Assembly: GCF_004784475.1 (NCBI RefSeq)
Contig: NZ_SRRT01000007.1
Location: 372,001 to 436,000 of the forward strand
Source: Streptomyces bauhiniae
GTDB taxonomy: Bacteria > Actinomycetota > Actinomycetes > Streptomycetales > Streptomycetaceae
Length of the DNA stretch: 64,000 nt
Direction of reading: 5' to 3'
Part shown: piece by piece, positions 17,159 to 25,244 of the stretch
Numbering within the stretch: the stretch's first letter is position 1
Layout: every line of letters begins with the position of its first letter
Translations under genes and position numbers: made by a program
Notes under the pieces: model-generated
Databases searched by the model: none
Seen by the model: only the letters and a program-made list of their open reading frames with translations
What the model was told of the DNA's origin: nothing

Positions 17159-17629
17159 GCGGGCCAGGTCGGTCAGCGCCGCGTCGGTGAGGCGGTACAC
17201 GGTCCACTCGTCCTGCGGGCGGGCGCCGAGCTTCTCGTAGAAGCCGATGGCGGGGCGGTTCCAGTTCAGCACCGACCACTCCAGGCGCTCGTAGCCGCGC
17301 TCGGCGCAGATCCGGGCCAGCTCGGTGAGGAGGGCGCGGCCGTGGCCGCCGCCGCGTGCGGTGGGGCGGACGTACAGGTCCTCCAGGTAGATGCCGTGGA
17401 CCCCGCGCCAGGTGGAGAAGTTCAGGAACCACAGCGCGAAGCCGGCGGGCTCGCCGGTGGCGTCGTCCACCGCGAGGTGCGCGTACGCCGCCGGGCGCTC
17501 GCCGAACAGCGCCTCGCGTAGCTGCGCCTCGGTGGCCCGCGCCGCGTCGGGCTCCTTCTCGTACTCGGCCAGCTCGCGGATCATCGTGTGGAGGACGGGT
17601 ACGTCGTCGGGGCGCGCGGTACGGATCAT
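17147..17629 (-). CDS. GNAT-family acetyltransferase, diamine acetyltransferase-like
   Basis: A 160-residue protein beginning MIRTARPDDVPVLHTMIREL. The features YLEDLYVRPTARGGGHGRAL (acetyl-CoA loop) and WSVLNWNRPAIGFYEKLGA (motif B with the Asn-Trp-Asn signature) match the spermidine/spermine-type or thialysine acetyltransferases. The ATG at 17629 is used. It overlaps the convergent MFS gene by 12 bases. The substrate is probably a polyamine or amino acid amine, by family. Confidence 0.83.
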   Translation of the reverse strand: MIRTARPDDVPVLHTMIRELAEYEKEPDAARATEAQLREALFGERPAAYAHLAVDDATGEPAGFALWFLNFSTWRGVHGIYLEDLYVRPTARGGGHGRALLTELARICAERGYERLEWSVLNWNRPAIGFYEKLGARPQDEWTVYRLTDAALTDLARSAD

Positions 17630-17643
17630 GCCCGGCAGCGTAG

Positions 17644-18339
17644 TCAGCCGGACGGCGCGGCCGGGGTGCGGAACGGGTGCCACGTACTCCCCCGGTCCCG
17701 CACCAGCGGATAACAGGCCAGCCCGATCAGCGCGGCCAGGGCGTGCCCGACGTCGGTGAAGGTGCGGCCGTCGACCAGGGGGACGGTGTAGACGGCGAGC
17801 AGCACCGCGAGATACGCGTACCGCCAAGGCACCGCGATCCGGTACGTCAGCACCCCCATCACCCCCGCAAGGGCGTAACTCACCCCGATATCCAGCGTGT
17901 TCACGGCGGAGGCAGGCGCATGCCCGTCATTTATCGCCCGCAGCAAAGCCAGCTCACTGATCAGTGTCGCCAGCACATGTGCGGCCACACACACCACGAG
18001 CCACCGAGCCGTCCCCACCCACCGCTCCACCTGTGCGTGGAACACGCTGTACGCCACCACATACGGCAGCCAGTGGCCCCCGTCGATCCACATCCCACTC
18101 GTGATCAACACCCGCACCGGGTTCTGCGACAACTCACGAATATTGGTCGACCGCTGCCGCAAGAACTCCTTCTCGAACTCCGGCGACATGTGATGCAAAG
18201 CCACAGTGGTAACAAAAAGAATGGCCAGCCACACATAGGTCCCGGGCGCGGCCCGCACGTAAGCCGCCACCGCCCGACCCACTCGCCCCAACCCGACACC
18301 CCGTCTCACACCCGCCAGTATGGTCACCCAGGTGCCCAC
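17644..18339 (-). CDS. Rhomboid-like integral membrane protein
   Basis: A 231-residue protein with about six membrane helices (YVWLAILFVTTVALHHM, WLVVCVAAHVLATLISELA, YAYLAVLLAVYTVPLV). The arrangement and the HVLATLISE segment match actinobacterial rhomboid-like proteins. The GxSG serine of active rhomboid proteases is not seen, so it may be a catalytically dead relative. The GTG at 18339 follows GGAGG by five bases, a better start than the longer open frame to 18453. Confidence 0.7.
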   Translation of the reverse strand: MGTWVTILAGVRRGVGLGRVGRAVAAYVRAAPGTYVWLAILFVTTVALHHMSPEFEKEFLRQRSTNIRELSQNPVRVLITSGMWIDGGHWLPYVVAYSVFHAQVERWVGTARWLVVCVAAHVLATLISELALLRAINDGHAPASAVNTLDIGVSYALAGVMGVLTYRIAVPWRYAYLAVLLAVYTVPLVDGRTFTDVGHALAALIGLACYPLVRDRGSTWHPFRTPAAPSG

Positions 18340-18456
18340 CCCGCCCTCCGACCGCCCTGCCCTGACCCGCCCCCTGGCCGCCCTCCCCGACACCCGCGAG
18401 GCCGCCGCCCTCCTGGATGAACCGCTCGTCATCCCGCCCCACCCGGACTGCACCGA

Positions 18457-18746
18457 ATGGGTGACAGGGCACGCGGAATGACGGCACGCCTACCGCAAGC
18501 CCTCCGCGCAGAACTCGCCCCCCCTTCAGCGAGGTGGCGGACGAGCCCGGCGACCGGCTGCTGCACTGGGACCTGCACTACGGCAACGTCCTGGCCGCAG
18601 CCCGCGCGCCCTGGCTGGCCATCGACCCCAAGCCGCTGGCCGGCGACCCCGGCTTCGAGCTGCTCCCCGCGCTCGCCAACCGGTACGCCCCGGCCGACAC
18701 CCGCCACCGCTTCGACGCGCTGACCGCCGCCCTCGGGCTGGGCTGA
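18457..18746 (+). pseudogene. Aminoglycoside (streptomycin 6-) phosphotransferase relic
   Basis: The frame 18534-18746 encodes EPGDRLLHWDLHYGNVLAA and PWLAIDPKPLAGDPGFELLPAL, the catalytic and metal-binding core of APH(6)-type kinases. Everything before about residue 180 of a full enzyme and the C-terminal quarter are absent. Just upstream, a C7 run at 18518-18524 separates ALRAELAP from PFSEVADEPG in a different frame; one more C would join them. I call this a degraded gene. Confidence 0.7.
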
Positions 18747-18859
18747 ATGCACAACCAGTCACCCAGCCTCAATCGCCAACAGGCACCCCCGCACACAGAC
18801 ACGCCCCCGGACGGACCATCGCGTGGGATACCGGATAAACCGGTCATACGGTACGCGGT

Positions 18860-19927
18860 ATGAAGAGATGTCACCTCGCATATCTCGCCTGTAGCGCGGC
18901 GCTTGTGAGCGCGGGTGTGGGGGCGGTCCCGGCGGCCGCCGCTCACCAGACCCTCGTGGTCCGTCCGGGCGAGTCGATTCAGAAGGCCGTCGACGCCGCG
19001 CGGGCCGGGGACACCGTGCTGGTGCTCGCCGGTACCTACCACGAGAGCGTGCAGATCGGCCGGGACCGCATCACGCTGCGCGGCGCGGGCGCCCGTACGG
19101 TCGTCAAGCCCGCCGCCGTCAAGACCGGCAAGGACGCCAACACCTGCGCCCAGAACGGCAACGGCATCTGCGTCCTCGGCACCAAGACGAAGGACGTCCG
19201 GGGCGTCACCGTCGCCGACCTCACCGTCACCGGGTTCGCCCGCGCCGGCGTCTTCGGCATGGCGACCGACCGTATGACGGTCCGCCATGTGCGCGCCGTC
19301 GACAACGACACCTGGGGCATCGCCCAGGAGCGCTCCACGGGCGGCGTGTTCCGCGAGAACGTCGCCGAGCGCAACGGCGACGCCGGACTCTTCCTCGCCA
19401 ACACCATCAAGGAGGAGGCGGGAGCGTACGACGCGGGAGGCACCCTCGTCGAGCACAACCGCCTCGACGACAACCGCATCGGCGTCACCGTCCGCCGCCT
19501 GCGCGACGTGAACGTGCAGGACAACGGCATCCGCGGCAACTGCGCCGGTGTCTTCGTCGTCGGCGACGAGAACACCCCGAAGGCCGGTCACCTCACCGTC
19601 GCCCGCAACCGCGTCACGCAGAACAACAAGTCCTGCCCGAAGACCGAGCGCCTGCCCGCCCTCCAGGGCTCCGGCATCGTGCTGACCGGTGTCGAGCAGA
19701 CCCGCGTGACCGGCAACTACGTACGCGGCAACGCGGGCAAGTCCCCGCTCTCCGGCGGCATCGTGCTCTTCAAGAGCATGGTCGGCACCCTCGGCGAGAA
19801 CAACCGCGTCGACGGCAACACGCTGTCGGCCAACGCCCCCGCGGACCTGGTGAACACCGACACGGGCAAGGGCAACCGCTTCGAGCGCAACTCCTGCCGG
19901 GCCTCGAAGCCCGCGGGCCTGTGCTGA
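18860..19927 (+). CDS. Secreted right-handed beta-helix protein
   Basis: A 355-residue exported protein with signal peptide (to about VPAAAAHQ). The remainder is a parallel beta-helix: VVRPGESIQKAVDAARAGDT at the start, then many strand turns with G-I/V-x-V and N-x-V patterns (GVTVADLTVTGFARAGVF, NRIGVTVRRLRDVNVQDNGI). This is the NosD/pectate-lyase-like fold of periplasmic or wall polysaccharide-binding proteins. Four cysteines may form disulphides. It lies 59 bases before the O-methyltransferase on the same strand, so the two may share a transcript beside the pigment cluster. Confidence 0.78.
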   Translation: MKRCHLAYLACSAALVSAGVGAVPAAAAHQTLVVRPGESIQKAVDAARAGDTVLVLAGTYHESVQIGRDRITLRGAGARTVVKPAAVKTGKDANTCAQNGNGICVLGTKTKDVRGVTVADLTVTGFARAGVFGMATDRMTVRHVRAVDNDTWGIAQERSTGGVFRENVAERNGDAGLFLANTIKEEAGAYDAGGTLVEHNRLDDNRIGVTVRRLRDVNVQDNGIRGNCAGVFVVGDENTPKAGHLTVARNRVTQNNKSCPKTERLPALQGSGIVLTGVEQTRVTGNYVRGNAGKSPLSGGIVLFKSMVGTLGENNRVDGNTLSANAPADLVNTDTGKGNRFERNSCRASKPAGLC

Positions 19928-19986
19928 CCGCCCGCCCGCTGCCCATCGATGACCGAAGAAGGCCGAAGAACGAGAAAGGGCGGCAG

Positions 19987-21012
19987 ATGACGACCGCTGA
20001 GACAGCCCCACCGCCCCCGATGCGCCTGCGCGAGCTGGTGTTCGGGGCGGCCTGCGCCGCCGCCGTCCGGGCCGCCGCCCGGCTCGGCGTCGCCGACGCC
20101 CTCGGGGACGACCCGAAGCCCGTGGAGGACCTCGCGGCCTCGGTGAAGACCGAGCCCAAGCCGCTGCGCCGGCTGCTGCGCGCCCTGTCCTGCTACGGCG
20201 TCTTCGCCGAGCACCCGGACGGCACCTTCGCGCACACCGACATGTCCCGCCTGCTGCGCGAGGACGACCCGAACAGCCTGCGCGCCATCGCCCTGTGGTG
20301 CACCGAGCCGTGGACCTGGGACGCCTGGCCCAAGCTGGACGAGGCCGTGCGCACCGGGGACAACGTCGTGGAGTCCCTCTACGGCAAGGAGTTCTTCACC
20401 TACCTCAACGAGGACGCCCCCGAGTCCGCGGACGTCTTCAACCAGGCCATGACCCGCTCCAGCGAGCAGTCGGCCCGCGAGGTCGCCGCCCTGCTCGACC
20501 TGTCCGGCGCCGACTCGGTGGCGGACTGCGGCGGCGGCCAGGGCCATGTGGTGGCCTGCCTGCTAGACAAGTACCCGACCATGCGCGGCAGCCTGCTGGA
20601 CCTGCCCCGCGTGGTCGAGAACGCCCTGCCCCGCCTGCGTACCGGCGACCTCGCCGACCGCGCCGAGATCGTGCCCGGCGACGTGCGCGCCTCGGTCCCG
20701 GTGAAGGCCGACGTCTACGTCATCAAGAACATCCTGGAGTGGGACGACGAGAGCACCGCCCGGCTGCTCGGCAACGTCACCGCCGCGGGCGGCCCCGGCA
20801 CCCGCGTCATCGTCATCGAGAACCTCGTCGACGACACCCCCTCGATGCGCTTCAGCACCGCGATGGACCTGCTGCTCCTGCTGAACGTGGGCGGCGCCAA
20901 GCACACCACCGAGTCCATGGTCGGCCGGCTCACCTCGGCGGGCCTGGTCGTGGACGACATCCGTCCGGTCAACCCGTACCTGCACGCCTTCGAGTGCCAC
21001 GTCGCCGGCTGA
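19987..21012 (+). CDS. SAM-dependent O-methyltransferase (polyketide type)
   Basis: A 341-residue enzyme of the acetylserotonin/TcmN-type O-methyltransferase family. An N-terminal dimerisation and winged-helix part (LRELVFGAACAAAVRAAARLG, LLRALSCYGVFAE) is followed by the SAM site (ADCGGGQGHVVACLLDKYP, about 187-205) and the catalytic-region DVYVIKNILEWDDE where the family has a His/Asp pair. It converges on the whiE-type operon and would be suited to methylating a hydroxyl on the pigment. The core whiE set of S. coelicolor has no methyltransferase as far as I recall. Confidence 0.85.
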   Translation: MTTAETAPPPPMRLRELVFGAACAAAVRAAARLGVADALGDDPKPVEDLAASVKTEPKPLRRLLRALSCYGVFAEHPDGTFAHTDMSRLLREDDPNSLRAIALWCTEPWTWDAWPKLDEAVRTGDNVVESLYGKEFFTYLNEDAPESADVFNQAMTRSSEQSAREVAALLDLSGADSVADCGGGQGHVVACLLDKYPTMRGSLLDLPRVVENALPRLRTGDLADRAEIVPGDVRASVPVKADVYVIKNILEWDDESTARLLGNVTAAGGPGTRVIVIENLVDDTPSMRFSTAMDLLLLLNVGGAKHTTESMVGRLTSAGLVVDDIRPVNPYLHAFECHVAG

Positions 21013-21032
21013 CGCGGCCCCGTACGGCAACG

Positions 21033-21074
21033 ACCGGCCGCCGGGCCCGCGACGCTGCGGGCCCGGCGGCCGGT
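21033..21074. terminator. Bidirectional terminator hairpin
   Basis: An 18-bp perfect inverted repeat (ACCGGCCGCCGGGCCCGC, 6-nt loop, then its complement) lies between the convergent methyltransferase and TcmI-type cyclase genes. It lacks a long T run, as is common in Streptomyces, and can serve both strands. Confidence 0.7.
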
Positions 21075-21100
21075 GGTCTTCATGAAGGGGAGCCGGACGG

Positions 21101-21424
21101 CTAGTCGCGCTCCCAGACGTAGAAGCGCTCCGCCATCGCGTCCTTCGGGGAGCGCCAGGTCTCCGGGTCGTACGCGCTGACGTACGCCGACAGGCGCTCG
21201 CTGATCCCGCGGAACTCAGGGTGGCCGGCCACCTTGGCGATGGCCGGGGCCGGGTCGCTGTCCGACTCGACGAGGTGCATGTACACATCGCCGAACTGGA
21301 ACAGGCTGCGGCGGCGCACCCCGACGAGGTGCGGCAGCTCGCCCCGGTCCGACTCCGCGAAGATCTTGGCGATGTCCTGGGCCGAGCCCGGTGCCATCCG
21401 GGCCACGATCAGTCCCTGGTGCAT
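21101..21424 (-). CDS. TcmI-family polyketide cyclase (whiE ORF VII type)
   Basis: A 107-residue small cyclase of the TcmI/ferredoxin-like fold: MHQGLIVARMAPGSAQDIAKIFAESDRGELP at the N-terminus (first 20 shown by MHQGLIVARMAPGSAQDIAK), then LVGVRRRSLFQFGDVYMHLVE and the C-terminal YVWERD. It closes late rings of the aromatic polyketide. It is the last gene of the minus-strand pigment operon. The ATG at 21424 follows AGAGAGGAAACC; the longer open frame to 21754 is a shadow over the aromatase gene. Confidence 0.88.
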   Translation of the reverse strand: MHQGLIVARMAPGSAQDIAKIFAESDRGELPHLVGVRRRSLFQFGDVYMHLVESDSDPAPAIAKVAGHPEFRGISERLSAYVSAYDPETWRSPKDAMAERFYVWERD

Positions 21425-21462
21425 GGGAGGTTTCCTCTCTGGCCTGTTCGGCCGCTCGCCGG

Positions 21463-21939
21463 TCAGTCGGCCAGGGCCGGGGCGGGGCGGTCCCCGGCGG
21501 CCTGCTGGATCTTGTCCCGGATGAGCGCCATCTGGACCTTGGAGTTGCGGTTGATGTTGTCGGTCATCCACTCGTCGTCGACCGGCGCCTCGGGCTTCAT
21601 GGCGAAGTCCTGGGTCCACACCATGCGGGTGCCGGCGGGCACCTCCTCGTACGCCCAGTGGATGTCCATGTGGGCGAAGGGGCCCGTCTCCACGCGGCGG
21701 GCGCGGACGGTGCGGTTCTCGCGGTCCGGCTCGCGCTCGGAGACCCAGCTCCACACGGTGCCGTTGTCGTCCGGGTGCATGGTGAGCCGGAACGTCGTCT
21801 TACGGCCCTCCCGCTTGAGGACCTCGACGGACGCGTACTCGCTGAACAGCTCCGGCCAGTTCTCCAGGTCGTTGGTCATGTCCCAGACCAGGTCGAGCGG
21901 AGCGGCGATGGTGATCTCGTTCCGGGTGTGTCCGGCCAT
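21463..21939 (-). CDS. Aromatase/cyclase, SRPBCC fold (whiE ORF VI type)
   Basis: A 158-residue START/Bet v 1-like protein that directs first-ring closure and aromatisation of the poly-beta-ketone chain. Features include HTRNEITIAAPLDLVWDMTN (about 4-23), WPELFSEYASVEVL, and MVWTQDFAMKPEAPVDDEWM. It is a single-domain form, as in WhiE and TcmN. It starts one base after the ACP stop (21941), consistent with tight coupling in the operon. Confidence 0.9.
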   Translation of the reverse strand: MAGHTRNEITIAAPLDLVWDMTNDLENWPELFSEYASVEVLKREGRKTTFRLTMHPDDNGTVWSWVSEREPDRENRTVRARRVETGPFAHMDIHWAYEEVPAGTRMVWTQDFAMKPEAPVDDEWMTDNINRNSKVQMALIRDKIQQAAGDRPAPALAD

Positions 21940-21940
21940 G

Positions 21941-22198
21941 TCAGGCTCCTGCCATCAGTGCGCTGTTGACGAGGTCGAGGAACGCCTGCGGCGTCTTGCA
22001 GCGCTCGGCGTCCGGGGGCATCGGGGTGCCGTGCCGGTTCTCCAGCTCGCCCACGATGCCCAGCAGGCCGAGCGAGTCGAGCCCCAGCGACTCGAAGGGG
22101 GTGCCGGGCTGCTCCCGCAGCAGTTCCGGGGCGACGGTGATGCCCGCCGCCTTCTTCATGAGGGCGGCCAGTTCTTCTTCGGTGATCTGCGCGTTCAT
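21941..22198 (-). CDS. Acyl carrier protein (whiE ORF V type)
   Basis: An 85-residue type II PKS acyl carrier protein. The phosphopantetheine attachment serine lies in SLGLDSLGLLGIVGELEN (about residues 38-55). It tethers the growing polyketide for KS-alpha/CLF. It lies between the CLF and aromatase genes in the conserved whiE order, 24 bases after the CLF stop, with AAAGGAGAGAAC as ribosome binding site. Confidence 0.92.
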   Translation of the reverse strand: MNAQITEEELAALMKKAAGITVAPELLREQPGTPFESLGLDSLGLLGIVGELENRHGTPMPPDAERCKTPQAFLDLVNSALMAGA

Positions 22199-22222
22199 GC
22201 CGTTCTCTCCTTTGCTGTTCGC

Positions 22223-23461
22223 CTACTTGGCGCCGTGCCGCAGCACCAGCGCCGAGTTCGACCCCATGAGGCCCCGGCTGAGGACCAGCGCCGTGCGCGG
22301 CTCGGCCACGCGGGCGCTCCCGGTCACGAGATCCAGGTCGTGGCAGACGTCCACCACGTTCGGCGTCGGCGGGATCAGGCCGTGCTCCATCGCCAGCACC
22401 GCCGCCGACACGTCCAGCACCGGTGCCGCGCAGTAGCCGCGGCCGATACCGGTCTTCGGTGCCGTCACCGGCACCCGGCGCCCGTGCGCGCCGAGCGCGT
22501 CCACCAGCGCCAGCGCCTCGGCACGGTCCGCCTCCGGCACCCCGAGGGCGTCGGCGAAGACCATGTCGACCTCCTCCGGCGCGCAGCCGGCTTCCGCCAG
22601 CGCGTTCCGGATGGCCTGCGCCAGCCCCTCGCGCGACTCCGCCCAGCGGGAGGCCCCGGTGAACGTCGCCGCGTGTCCCGCGACGTAACCCCGGACCTCG
22701 GCCCCGCGCTCCCGCGCGGACCGCTCCGCCTCGACGACGAGCATCGCCCCGCCCTCGGCGGGCACGAATCCGCACGCCGCGTCGGTGAAGGGGCGGTACG
22801 CGCGCGCCGGGTCGCTCTCCCCGCTCAGCTCCCCGTACCCGAGCTGGCAGACCACCGAGTACGGCGCGAGCGGCGCCTCGGTGGAGCCGGCCACCATCAC
22901 ATCGGTGCCCCGGCGGACCGCGCGGGCGGCGTGCGCGAGGGCGTCCAGACCGCCCGCCTCGTCGGAGGCGACGACCGAGCAGGGCCCCTTGAGGCCGCGC
23001 CGGATGGAGATCTGGCCGGTGCTGGCCGCGTAGAACCAGGCGATGGACTGGTACGGGCCGACGAACCGGCTGCCCTTGCCCCACAGTTGCTGGAGCTCGC
23101 GCTGGCCGAACTCGCCGCCGCCGGAGCCGGAGGCGGTGACCACCCCGATGGAGAAGGGGTCCGCCGCGGTGTCCGCCTGGCCGAGCCGGGCGTCCTCCAG
23201 AGCGAGGTCGGCCGCTGCCATGGCGAAGTGCGTGAAGCGGTCGGTCTGCACCAGGAAGCGTTCCTCGACCACGGCCGGGTCGAACGCGCGGACCTCGCCC
23301 GCCACCTTCAGCGGCAGGTCCTGGCAGCCCTCGCGGGTCACCCGGTCCAGGACGCTGATGCCCTCCTGGGTGGACTTCCAGAAGGTCTCGGTGCTGATGC
23401 CGTTCGGCGCGACCACCCCGATACCGGTGACGGCCGCGCGCCGTTCCTCGGTTGCGCTCAT
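22223..23461 (-). CDS. Chain length factor / KS-beta (whiE ORF IV type)
   Basis: A 412-residue ketosynthase-like protein that pairs with KS-alpha and sets chain length. The active-site cysteine is absent: GPCSVVASDEAGGLDALAHA places Glu where KS-alpha has Cys. Most antibiotic CLFs have Gln here, so Glu is a notable variant that I associate with spore pigment enzymes. The KS histidine positions are replaced as well. It begins 7 bases after the KS-alpha stop. Confidence 0.92.
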   Translation of the reverse strand: MSATEERRAAVTGIGVVAPNGISTETFWKSTQEGISVLDRVTREGCQDLPLKVAGEVRAFDPAVVEERFLVQTDRFTHFAMAAADLALEDARLGQADTAADPFSIGVVTASGSGGGEFGQRELQQLWGKGSRFVGPYQSIAWFYAASTGQISIRRGLKGPCSVVASDEAGGLDALAHAARAVRRGTDVMVAGSTEAPLAPYSVVCQLGYGELSGESDPARAYRPFTDAACGFVPAEGGAMLVVEAERSARERGAEVRGYVAGHAATFTGASRWAESREGLAQAIRNALAEAGCAPEEVDMVFADALGVPEADRAEALALVDALGAHGRRVPVTAPKTGIGRGYCAAPVLDVSAAVLAMEHGLIPPTPNVVDVCHDLDLVTGSARVAEPRTALVLSRGLMGSNSALVLRHGAK

Positions 23462-23468
23462 CGTGTCC

Positions 23469-24728
23469 TCACTCCCTCGGCCGGGTCAGGATCACCGCGG
23501 ACTGGAAACCGCCGAACCCGCTGCCCACGGAGAGCACGCCGTTCAGCTTCCGCTCCCGTGCCTCGCGCGGGACGTAGTCCAGGTCGCACTCGGGGTCGGG
23601 GGTCTCGTAGTTCGCGGTCGGCGGGACGGCCTGCTTGGCGAGCGCCAGCACACACGCCACCACCTCGATGGCCCCGATCGCCCCGAGGGAGTGCCCCACC
23701 ATCGACTTGATGGAGCTCATCGGGGTGTCGTAGGCGTGCTGCCCGAGCGCCCGCTTCACCGCGGCCGTCTCGTGGCGGTCGTTCTGCCGGGTGCCGGAAC
23801 CGTGCGCGTTGACGTAGTCGATCGCGGTCGGGTCGATCCGGGCCTGGTCCATGGCGGTCTCGATCGCGCGGGCCATCTCCAGGCCCTCGGGGGTCAGACC
23901 GGTCATGTGGTACGCGTTGCCGAACGTGGCGTACCCGCTCAGCTCGCAGTACACGTGCGCACCGCGGGCCCGGGCGTGCTCCAGCTCCTCGAGCACCAGC
24001 ACCGCGCCGCCCTCGCCCATGACGAACCCGTCACGGTTGTTGTCGAAGGGGCGGGAGGCGTGCGCCGGGTCGTCGTTGTTCGGGGACGTCGCCTTGATCG
24101 CGTCGAAGCACGCCATCGTGATCGGGGATATCGGCGAGTCGGAGGCACCGGCCAGGCATATGTCCGCCCGGCCCTCCTGCACGGTGTGGAAGGCGTACCC
24201 GACGGCGTCCAGGCCCGAGGTGCAGCCCGTGGACACCGTCTGCACCGGGCCCCGCGCGCCGAACCGCTCGGCCACCGACGAGGCGACCGTGCTGGGCGAG
24301 AACGCCCGGTGCAGTTCGGGCCGGGCCTGGGTGTGGTCCACATCCCAGCGCTGGCCGCCATGGCTGACCAGCACATAGTCGTTCTCCAGCCGGGTGGTGC
24401 CGCCGACCGCGGTGCCCACCGACACCGCGATCCGCCAGGGGTCCTCGGCCGCGAGGTCGAGTCCCGAGTCGTGCACCGCCTCGTCGCCGGCCACCAGCGC
24501 GAACTGGATGTACCGGTCCGCCCGCTGCACCTGCTCGGCGTCGAGCCCGTAGGCCGCCGGGTCGAAGTCGCACTCGGCGGCGATCCGTGACCGCAGCCCC
24601 GAGGGGTCGAAGAAGGTGATGCCACGCGTCGCGGTCCGGCCGTTGGACAGCAGGTCCCAGAACGCGGGCGTACCGATCCCGCCCGGAGCCACGATGCCTA
24701 TGCCCGTGACCGCCACCCGCCGGGTCAT
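23469..24728 (-). CDS. Ketosynthase KS-alpha (whiE ORF III type)
   Basis: A 419-residue minimal-PKS ketosynthase that condenses malonyl units with the CLF partner. Catalytic residues are all present: Cys in VSTGCTSGLDAVGYA (about 171), His in YVNAHGSGTRQND (about 311) and His in VGHSLGAIGAIEV (about 347). GEGGAVLVLEELEHARARGA is the usual C-domain. Its ATG overlaps the stop of the cupin gene, so the two are translationally coupled. Confidence 0.94.
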   Translation of the reverse strand: MTRRVAVTGIGIVAPGGIGTPAFWDLLSNGRTATRGITFFDPSGLRSRIAAECDFDPAAYGLDAEQVQRADRYIQFALVAGDEAVHDSGLDLAAEDPWRIAVSVGTAVGGTTRLENDYVLVSHGGQRWDVDHTQARPELHRAFSPSTVASSVAERFGARGPVQTVSTGCTSGLDAVGYAFHTVQEGRADICLAGASDSPISPITMACFDAIKATSPNNDDPAHASRPFDNNRDGFVMGEGGAVLVLEELEHARARGAHVYCELSGYATFGNAYHMTGLTPEGLEMARAIETAMDQARIDPTAIDYVNAHGSGTRQNDRHETAAVKRALGQHAYDTPMSSIKSMVGHSLGAIGAIEVVACVLALAKQAVPPTANYETPDPECDLDYVPREARERKLNGVLSVGSGFGGFQSAVILTRPRE

Positions 24729-25186
24729 GAGCGCACCTGGTCCCGGCCGGCGGCAACGGCACCACCGGCCTCGGTCACCACCGCGGCGGCCCCGATCATG
24801 TCCGTCTCCTCGGTGTCCACGTGACCGAGCTGCGGACGCGGGGCCAGCGGACCCAGGTGGAAGACGAGACGCGCCTCCTCGTCACCCACATTGCGGAAGC
24901 GGTGCCGCATGTGGGCGGGGATCATCAGCCCCTGCTCCGGCTTGAGGGGGTGCGCCTCTCCGTCGAGGTCCACCTCCAGCCGGCCGCAGATCACGTACAC
25001 GAACTCCTCGGAGTACGGGTGGTAGTGCTCCCCGATGCGGTCGCCGGGCTGCACGATGGCCACGCCCATGAAGCCGCTGGTGGAGCCGACCGTCGCCGGG
25101 GTCAGCATGGCGCGCAGGTCGCCGCCGCGCCGGGTGTTGTGCTCGGTGTCCTTCAGGTCGATGATCTTGGGACGGTGTTGGATCAC
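24725..25186 (-). CDS. Cupin-domain protein of the pigment cluster (whiE ORF II type)
   Basis: A 153-residue protein with one cupin barrel: motif 1 as GEHYHPYSEEFVYVICG (two His, Glu) and motif 2 as MIPAHMRHRFRNVG (His). Such proteins stand before KS-alpha in spore pigment clusters and are thought to be accessory cyclase or oxygenase proteins; direct chemistry is uncertain. The GTG at 25186 has GGAGGA six bases upstream. A C-terminal tail after the barrel runs to the KS-alpha start with a four-base overlap. Confidence 0.86.
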   Translation of the reverse strand: MIQHRPKIIDLKDTEHNTRRGGDLRAMLTPATVGSTSGFMGVAIVQPGDRIGEHYHPYSEEFVYVICGRLEVDLDGEAHPLKPEQGLMIPAHMRHRFRNVGDEEARLVFHLGPLAPRPQLGHVDTEETDMIGAAAVVTEAGGAVAAGRDQVRS

Positions 25187-25244
25187 AGCTTCCTCCGTGG
25201 GATGTGCCGCGTCGGCGGGTGCGGGGTGAGAGGCGGCCACCGGA

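Noticed and set aside
18320..18481. A 53-codon plus-strand gene before the phosphotransferase relic
   Set aside because: It overlaps the rhomboid-like gene start on the other strand and has no ribosome binding site or known domain.
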